From contig JAKSLX010000012.1 in the NCBI GenBank assembly GCA_024400915.1, positions 1-64,000 on the forward strand: a stretch of 64,000 bases of DNA, written 5' to 3'. The stretch is from Treponema sp. GTDB taxonomy: Bacteria > Spirochaetota > Spirochaetia > Treponematales > Treponemataceae. Position 1 is the first letter of the stretch. Each line of letters begins with the position of its first letter. A model generated the notes under the pieces. That model saw only the letters and a program-made list of their open reading frames with translations, did no database searches and was not told the DNA's origin. This document shows, one piece after another, positions 58,426 through 64,000 of this stretch. Made by a program: the position numbers and the translations under genes.

Positions 58426-60261
58426 ATGAATAAATTAAATGTTAATAGAATATTTTTAATTGTTCTTTTTTTTGGATTTGTTTCCTGCGGAAATGAAATT
58501 AATCATCTGGAAAATAATATTAATTTAATCAATAAAGAAAATATTGATTTAAATGATTACACGGTAATTATTAAAAAAGGTTCAGAAATAAATGATGAAT
58601 CTGGAGAAAAAATTAAAATAAAAAAAGATACTCCAGCCAAAATAATTAAATATGAAATCAATAATAATTTAATTGATGTTGAAATCAATAAAGGAAAAAA
58701 TAAAAAATTAATTGGAAAGTGCGATTTTAACATTATTGATTTAAATTATGATATTTTATATTTCTGCGGGAAAAATTTTTCTAAAAACAGTGATTTATTA
58801 AATGTCATAAAAAATTATAAAGCAGAAAATTGGAAATTATCAGATGTAATTAATTGTCTCAGCTCTCCAGGATTCAGTAAATATTTTAATAATTATTCCA
58901 AAGAGAAAAAGAGAGAAATATTCCAATTAATAAATTATCCGAAAAATCGTGATTATGAAAACATTGATTACATAAATTGCAAATTTCCAGAATGGATAGT
59001 TAAGGATTATTTAATTGGAATGAATTCAGCGGAAATAATTGACAATAAATTAATGACAGAATTAATCAATAAAAATTATGGAGAGGATCAGGATTCTGTT
59101 TTAATTTATGCATTAAAATATGGTGATGAATATATTGTCAATAATTATGCATATTATTTAGTTAAGCAATTTAATGCGGATGTAAAAATAAATGATATAT
59201 TTAATAAAACAGCTGCTGATTACGCAATTACTAATGATATATTTTTCCTTGATGAAAAAGAAACCCCACAGATAGATTTTAATGATTATGATTCCTATGT
59301 AAAAAATTGGGAACAGTTTTTTTCTGATGATTGGGATGATTATAAAATAGATGTATTCTTTTTTGAGGGAAATGATCAAAAAGAATGGGATATTTATAAT
59401 AGAAACAAAAAAGAGCGGATTGAAAAACAGGCCGTATATAATCCATCAGTTATTGATGAGATGGAAAATAATATAAAATCAAGAGGTTATTATCATCCGT
59501 ATTTTGTGTATCCATTTGAGGATAACTCATTTGCCTATGTAACAGACAAAACATATATTCTGCTCAAAAACGAGGAAAAATTTTATTTGAAGCCAGGTAC
59601 AATCGTAAAAGTTTTGCATACATTTCCTGCCAGAGGGGAAGATTACGCTTTGTATTCTCCATTTTCAAAATATCTTGAAGCTCCTTTTGTTTTGGTTCAG
59701 GAACAGAGATTCGGTAATGTTGGACTTATTTGCAGCTTTAATCTTGCACATCAGAAGTCAAATGTAATTAGGGATGACGATACAAGAAAATATCTTTTAA
59801 TGACAAAATTTCAGGCACAGCCAAATCACGATATAGATGGAAATGTAATCGCTGGAAGCATTTATCTTGTTGAAGAAGATGAAACAACAAAGTCAAACAT
59901 AATTCATAATCCGACTTCTTTTGAATGCTGGGATGACCATAAGCCTCTTGAGATTTTTCAGTTTGAAAATGAAATTGTAATGGCTTTTACAAGAAGCTTT
60001 ATGACTAAGGAAAAGGGCCGTCTTGATCAGTGTTTGACATATTTCATCCGCGATAATGTTCTTATTGATTTTGGAGAATTTACTGCTTACACAAATGACA
60101 ATAAAAATGTCCAGGGCCTGATTGATAAAGAAGTAAGAAATGGAAAATTTATAGTTACTGTCGGTGAAGATTATGATAATTTCCCAGCAGTGGAAAAATT
60201 GGAAATTGATAAAAATTTCAAACTTGTTGAGGACAGAATATCAGAAAAAGAAGGCCGCTAG
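58426..60261 (+). CDS. Lipoprotein with SH3-like and degenerate ankyrin regions, AT-rich 5' half
   Basis: 611 residues. The signal MNKLNVNRIFLIVLFFGFVSC gives lipid Cys21. An SH3-like stretch follows (KKGSEINDESGEKIKIKKDTPAKI), then helices with LIYALKYGDEYIVNNYAYYL and NKTAADYAITND that resemble worn ankyrin repeats, then from about residue 345 a beta-rich region (FEDNSFAYVTDKTYILL onward). The plan parallels 19610-21364. Codons up to about 59500 are dominated by AAT, ATT, TTA and AAA, much more than in any neighbour; after that usage is ordinary. This suggests a chimeric or partly acquired gene. It starts 12 bp after proA. Function unknown. Confidence 0.7.
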   Translation: MNKLNVNRIFLIVLFFGFVSCGNEINHLENNINLINKENIDLNDYTVIIKKGSEINDESGEKIKIKKDTPAKIIKYEINNNLIDVEINKGKNKKLIGKCDFNIIDLNYDILYFCGKNFSKNSDLLNVIKNYKAENWKLSDVINCLSSPGFSKYFNNYSKEKKREIFQLINYPKNRDYENIDYINCKFPEWIVKDYLIGMNSAEIIDNKLMTELINKNYGEDQDSVLIYALKYGDEYIVNNYAYYLVKQFNADVKINDIFNKTAADYAITNDIFFLDEKETPQIDFNDYDSYVKNWEQFFSDDWDDYKIDVFFFEGNDQKEWDIYNRNKKERIEKQAVYNPSVIDEMENNIKSRGYYHPYFVYPFEDNSFAYVTDKTYILLKNEEKFYLKPGTIVKVLHTFPARGEDYALYSPFSKYLEAPFVLVQEQRFGNVGLICSFNLAHQKSNVIRDDDTRKYLLMTKFQAQPNHDIDGNVIAGSIYLVEEDETTKSNIIHNPTSFECWDDHKPLEIFQFENEIVMAFTRSFMTKEKGRLDQCLTYFIRDNVLIDFGEFTAYTNDNKNVQGLIDKEVRNGKFIVTVGEDYDNFPAVEKLEIDKNFKLVEDRISEKEGR

Positions 60262-60367
60262 ATAAAGAGTAATAACTCCTCAAAAAATTAAAATGCATTA
60301 CATTATAGCAACAAGCGAAATCAGGTAAAATTACGAAAGTCGTTGCCTGACCTTCTGCCAGATATCC

Positions 60368-61072
60368 TCATTTTTCCCATGGATACTTTTCGAAATATAT
60401 TTCTCCATCAGTAAGATAACCGCCAAAGCTCCATCCTTCTTTTCCGTCGCTTGTCCTTACCTTAACCCAAGCAGATTTTATTCTGTCAATTTTTTCTTCC
60501 TGCCCGACTTCAAGAATCTTTACGGTATCGTCTTTCAATATGAGTCCAGTTTTTTCTGAATCAAGAGAAGGTGTGTCCCTCAGCCTAAGATTGTCAGCCG
60601 CAACATAATGGAAACCAACAAAGCGCGCATCAGGCAATATCTCAAATCCGACATCCTTTCTTTTTACCGTTCCATTAATGAAAACTTCGTAATAATAATA
60701 GACCTCAATACTTTCAAACAATGCATAGTCAGGAAAAAGGAATCCATTTGGAACCAGAAAATTATACATTGTTTGTCCTTCGCTATATAAAGTCAAATGC
60801 TTCCAGTTTGTAGAAGGAACTTTAAAAATGTCTGTTACATGGCATTTTGTCTTGAACTTCAGGCCGCGAAGAGAATCTACATTTCTATTTTCTACTGCCC
60901 GATCATGGATTTCAGCGACTTCATCAAAAGTTGTTTCTTTATATTCATTCCCGTCAATTTCTTCTTCATTCCATGTATAAATTTTTCCATAGACAGGATA
61001 GATTCTAGTATAGGAATATCCTGAAAGAATCGCCATGACAAAAAAAACTGCAGATGCAAAAATTTTTTTCAT
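60368..61072 (-). CDS. Secreted SH3-domain protein
   Basis: 234 residues from the ATG at 61072, chosen because AAGGA precedes it; the open frame continues to 61156 without signal features. A signal peptide (about 1-20) is followed by a region of unknown type and a C-terminal SH3b domain (about 160-225: ADNLRLRDTPSLDSEKTGLI ... SAWVKVRTSDGKEGWSFGGYL). Such domains bind peptidoglycan or other envelope ligands. It may be co-transcribed downstream of nothing obvious; the Na/Pi gene ends 44 bp upstream in the same direction. Confidence 0.7.
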   Translation of the reverse strand: MKKIFASAVFFVMAILSGYSYTRIYPVYGKIYTWNEEEIDGNEYKETTFDEVAEIHDRAVENRNVDSLRGLKFKTKCHVTDIFKVPSTNWKHLTLYSEGQTMYNFLVPNGFLFPDYALFESIEVYYYYEVFINGTVKRKDVGFEILPDARFVGFHYVAADNLRLRDTPSLDSEKTGLILKDDTVKILEVGQEEKIDRIKSAWVKVRTSDGKEGWSFGGYLTDGEIYFEKYPWEK

Positions 61073-61116
61073 TCTATCCTTCACCTCAAAACGCAACGCG
61101 GGAATCAAAACAACCT

Positions 61117-62760
61117 TTACTTTGCCTGGGACAGCAATTCTGAAATATTGAAGCAATGGTCGCCGATGCGTTCAATCTGTTTTACAAGGTCCATGTAAAG
61201 AAGCTCTGCCTTTACGTTGCTTCCCTCTTCAAGACGTTTTCTTGCAAGCTTCTTAAGTTCCTTCTTGAATGCATCGATCTGATTTTCAAGTTCAGTCGCA
61301 AACTCAAGCTTTTCCTTTGGAAGATGCTTGTTTATGTTTATGTGGATGAACTGCATGAACTGGCGTGCAAGCTCAACATAAGGCAAGAGGCGTTCCATAT
61401 CCTCATCCTTGAATTCCATTTTCTTTTCAATGCTCTTCTGAATCAGTTTTCCAAGGGCATAGCATTCGTCGGTAATGGCCTCAAGATCATCGACTATCTG
61501 AATCATTGATGAAATATTTGCAAGCTGATTTACACTTACAGGAAGAGTTTCACATTTAAGAAGATAGGCTGTAATCTGTTCCTGCATCTGGTCGCAGTAG
61601 TCTTCTTCATTCTTCATGTTTTCCATATGGTCTTCGATGAACTTTGAATCCAATGTTGTAATTCCAACCTGGAAGCGGTCAAACATCTCGCTTACGATGT
61701 CGGTCATCTTGGCAATTTCACCTTCTGCACGAACGATGTATCCACCAATGCTGTCCTTTGCATGAGAAACGAATTCCAGTTTGTAAGTTGAAGGCAGTGC
61801 ATCAGGATCATCCTTGATGATTTTTCTTGTAAGGGCACAGATCTGATTTACAAACGGAATGCAGACAGCTGTCGTAAGGGACTTGAACACTGTATGGAGG
61901 ATTGAAATCTGAATTGCAATGTTGTCTTTTGGCGAAATCCATTCAACAAAGTTAAGGAGTGGTCTGAAGAATACAACAACAAGAACCGTACCAAAGACGT
62001 TGAAAAGAACATGGACAAGAGCGGCTCTCTTTGCATCAGCAGTAGTTCCCGCAGCGGCAATGATCGCATCAATAGTTGAACCGATGTTGCTTCCATATGT
62101 CATGATGGCACTCATTTCCCAGGTTACCACCTTGTTGAAGGCAAGGGTGATTACGATTGCTGTAAAGGCGCTGGAAGAATGCATCAGGGCTGTAATGAAA
62201 ATGCCAAGGATGAATCCAACTATATAGGAAAGGAAACCCATGTGCTGAATTTCCTGAAGCCAGCCAAGACTTGCAGGATCAATGCGGAACAGATCCGAAA
62301 GACCGCTAAGCCCCAAGAAAAGCATGCCAAAGCCCATGATTGCTTCACCCATGTTCCTTGAGTTGGCGTTCTTCATCATTGTAAGGAAATAACCAGCACC
62401 AAATACTGGAATTGCAAAAGCACTGATCTTAAAGTTGAATCCAAAGAGGGAAACAATCCAGGCAGTAACCGTTGTACCAATGTTGGCACCAAAGGTAACG
62501 CCCACGGACTGAGCAAGGGAAAGGAGTCCTGCGTTTACAAAGGAAACAACCATGACAGTTGTTGCCCCTGAAGACTGGATTATCATGGTAATAGCAAGAC
62601 CTGTCAAAAGCCCCGCAAACCGGTTTCCGGCAACCATACCGAGCGCCCGCTGAAGTCTTTCACCCGCACTTTTCTGAACACCGTTACTCATGAACTTCAT
62701 TCCGCAAAGAAGAAATCCAAGACTACCAATCAAACCCAATAAAAATGATACTACAGCCAT
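61117..62760 (-). CDS. Na/Pi cotransporter family protein with PhoU-like domain
   Basis: 547 residues from the ATG at 62760. Two repeated Na/Pi-cotransporter halves are visible: GLAITMIIQSSGATTVMVVSFVNAG and ALMHSSSAFTAIVITLAFNK, each with the QSS-type motif, in eight or more membrane helices (about 5-310). A C-terminal cytoplasmic PhoU-like helical bundle spans about 340-545. The family (YjbB/NptA-like) moves phosphate with sodium, often as an exporter. AGGA 7 bp upstream supports this start; the longer frame from 62850 runs through the pheT terminator. Confidence 0.9.
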   Translation of the reverse strand: MAVVSFLLGLIGSLGFLLCGMKFMSNGVQKSAGERLQRALGMVAGNRFAGLLTGLAITMIIQSSGATTVMVVSFVNAGLLSLAQSVGVTFGANIGTTVTAWIVSLFGFNFKISAFAIPVFGAGYFLTMMKNANSRNMGEAIMGFGMLFLGLSGLSDLFRIDPASLGWLQEIQHMGFLSYIVGFILGIFITALMHSSSAFTAIVITLAFNKVVTWEMSAIMTYGSNIGSTIDAIIAAAGTTADAKRAALVHVLFNVFGTVLVVVFFRPLLNFVEWISPKDNIAIQISILHTVFKSLTTAVCIPFVNQICALTRKIIKDDPDALPSTYKLEFVSHAKDSIGGYIVRAEGEIAKMTDIVSEMFDRFQVGITTLDSKFIEDHMENMKNEEDYCDQMQEQITAYLLKCETLPVSVNQLANISSMIQIVDDLEAITDECYALGKLIQKSIEKKMEFKDEDMERLLPYVELARQFMQFIHININKHLPKEKLEFATELENQIDAFKKELKKLARKRLEEGSNVKAELLYMDLVKQIERIGDHCFNISELLSQAK

Positions 62761-62808
62761 ATTAATTCCTGGTTGTAAAATTAGACTTTCAAAGAAAGTC
62801 TTTTGCTT

Positions 62809-62854
62809 TATTAAATAAAATAAGGTTGCCTCGGATGTTCTCCAAAGCAACCTT
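62809..62854 (-). terminator. Terminator of pheT
   Basis: On the minus strand AAGGTTGC (62854-62847) pairs with GCAACCTT (62829-62822), followed by ATTTTATTT. It lies between pheT and the Na/Pi gene. Confidence 0.8.
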
Positions 62855-62860
62855 TACATG

Positions 62861-64000
62861 CTATTCGATTTCTGCGTTTTCTACTTTTTCAAGAGTAATT
62901 TTTTTGCCGCTAGCCACAAGTGCTTTTCCTGCAGAGTGTGCAACATGATTGATTACCTTGTATTCAACCTTGCAGAAGCGATCGATGTCAATCTTCGCAG
63001 GTTTTTCAGTTGCGCCTTCACAGCCTTCAAGAGTTACGAGTGTACCAGGTGCTGCCCAAGGAGCGGTCAAAAGCTCAACCTTTTCCTTTCCGTCTTCCAT
63101 GTAGTCGGAAGCAAGGAGCATACCGTGGCTTTCAACACCCTTCATCTTGCGTGGAGCAAGGTTTGCGGCGATGATTACATGCTTGCCAAGAAGTTCTTCT
63201 TCCTTGAGGTAAGGACGAAGACCTGACTGAATGATGCGTGGAGTTCCGCTGCCGTCATCCATTGTTTCAATGTAAAGCTTGTCACCCTGTGGGTTTGTCT
63301 CTACCTTTTCAATCTTTGCTACACGGAGCTCAATATACTTGTTGAAGTGGTCAACTGGATCAAATGCTGCGGCTGCCGACTGTGCTGCATTTTCTGCGGC
63401 CTTCTTTTCAGCTGCCTTTGCATCGTTCTTTGCTGCTGCTTCTTTAGTAGCCTTGTCTTCTGCCTTTGCTGTAGCTTCCATGATGTATTCAACATCGATT
63501 TCGCCTGCAACGCAAGGAACACCAACAGCCCAGTTTTCAAGAATCTGTGGGTGGATTTCACCGAAGATACCGCACTGCTTTCCGTTTACGATAATTCCTG
63601 CCTGACGACCTGGGATGAAGCGTGGGTCGTTTGTTTCTACAACTTCATACTTGTGGTCAAGATAGTAAAGGATTGTGCTTACTTCAGAAGCTGCCTCGTT
63701 GAAGTTGGCGTTGTTGCTTGCTGTAAGGAAACCGAGGGACTGGATTGTCTTTGTTCCTGTATTTTCACTTGGATCGATGTAGGCAATCTTTCCAACTTCA
63801 AAAATCTTGTGTGGGTAAACTGCATTTCCGCTCTGTGCTTCTGCTTCAAACAAAGATGCGATGATTGAAGGGCGGATGAACTGGTAGTTTTCGCTCATTG
63901 GGTTGGCAATTTCAATTACATTGCTTCCGTCAATGCCCATGTTGTCGATGTATGTCTTCTTTGAACCAAGGTAGTTGAAGATCATTTCCTGATAGCCAAG
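62861..64000 (-). CDS. pheT: Phenylalanyl-tRNA synthetase beta chain, archaeal type, with C-terminal EMAP-II domain (5' end outside window)
   Basis: Only the last 379 residues are in the window; the frame runs off the edge with LGYQEMIFNYLGSK. The first 165 residues are the PheRS-beta catalytic-like core of archaeal/eukaryotic type (NPMSENYQFIRPSIIASLFEA, PHKIFEVGKIAYID, FIPGRQAGIIVNGK, GIFGEIHPQILENW). Then comes an Ala/Lys/Glu-rich linker of about 40 residues (KATKEAAAKNDAKAAEKKAA), and an EMAP-II/Trbp111-type tRNA-binding fold (HFNKYIELRVAKIEKVE, NPQGDKLYIE, ANLAPRKMKGVESHGMLLAS). Archaeal-type PheRS is known for spirochaetes; the C-terminal fusion is the unusual part. Confidence 0.9.
   Translation of the reverse strand, partial: LGYQEMIFNYLGSKKTYIDNMGIDGSNVIEIANPMSENYQFIRPSIIASLFEAEAQSGNAVYPHKIFEVGKIAYIDPSENTGTKTIQSLGFLTASNNANFNEAASEVSTILYYLDHKYEVVETNDPRFIPGRQAGIIVNGKQCGIFGEIHPQILENWAVGVPCVAGEIDVEYIMEATAKAEDKATKEAAAKNDAKAAEKKAAENAAQSAAAAFDPVDHFNKYIELRVAKIEKVETNPQGDKLYIETMDDGSGTPRIIQSGLRPYLKEEELLGKHVIIAANLAPRKMKGVESHGMLLASDYMEDGKEKVELLTAPWAAPGTLVTLEGCEGATEKPAKIDIDRFCKVEYKVINHVAHSAGKALVASGKKITLEKVENAEIE

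Noticed and set aside
60290..60360. Another copy of the TTGAGC/GTCGAA element after the 58426 gene
   Set aside because: TATAGCAACA and CAGG ... CCTG are present, but the core motif and a matching left end are absent.
62761..62850. 30-residue N-terminal extension of the Na/Pi transporter
   Set aside because: It spans the pheT terminator and lacks a ribosome site; AGGA precedes the ATG at 62760.

Overview
The window looks like chromosomal DNA from a spirochaete of the genus Treponema, most likely a gut or rumen species that degrades plant polysaccharides. The reasons are protein-level and indirect: an archaeal-type phenylalanyl-tRNA synthetase beta chain, many lipoproteins with spirochaete-style lipoboxes, a CheR/CheB chemotaxis pair, a GH5 cellulase-type lipoprotein and a GH51 arabinofuranosidase, anaerobic ribonucleotide reductase, and a phosphofructokinase of the PPi-PFK-like superfamily. 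No rRNA, tRNA, CRISPR array, complete insertion sequence or prophage was seen.

Layout. 0-6 kb: a broken Rpn-type nuclease gene, a histidine phosphatase, a DUF72 protein, a small unknown, a MATE exporter, a CinA-type amidase with an anchored hydrolase, and a flavin reductase. 6-8 kb: a tight NfeD / SPFH / LUD operon. 8-16.6 kb: GH5 lipoprotein, Fe-alcohol dehydrogenase, a Phd/PIN toxin-antitoxin pair, a CDF metal exporter, an esterase and a patatin fused to an outer-membrane-type domain. 16.7-30 kb: Tex, gene remnants around an ankyrin lipoprotein, PtsI, a Der / MerR / Rsm22-like methyltransferase operon, pdxST with its divergent MocR regulator, and a TIGR01440 protein. 30-36 kb: two very large modular surface lipoproteins in one operon. 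36-50 kb: acyl-CoA synthetase, RlmE, a LysM-M23 peptidase, CheR, CheB, a LemA/TPM operon, phosphofructokinase, a putative outer membrane protein, an HD-GYP protein and a sigma factor. 50-64 kb: WYL regulator, nrdD, GH51, nrdG, an unknown, proA, a second ankyrin-type lipoprotein, an SH3 protein, an Na/Pi cotransporter-PhoU protein and the 3' part of pheT.

The signals that stand out lie between genes. (1) At 38.75-39.11 kb there is a 155-bp tandem array holding two 90-nt hairpins. Every unpaired position is the same in both copies, while eight base pairs in three stems have changed on both arms and still pair: a strong sign of selected RNA or single-stranded DNA structure, sitting just upstream of rlmE. 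(2) Two other families of small palindromic elements are scattered through the window, one inserted in an Rpn gene. (3) About ten genes without a Shine-Dalgarno sequence have a sigma70-like promoter placed so that transcription should begin at or next to the ATG, suggesting frequent leaderless mRNA. (4) nrdD carries a paired NrdR-type operator with 32-bp centre spacing over a good promoter. (5) The pheT product is fused at its C-terminus to an EMAP-II-type tRNA-binding domain.
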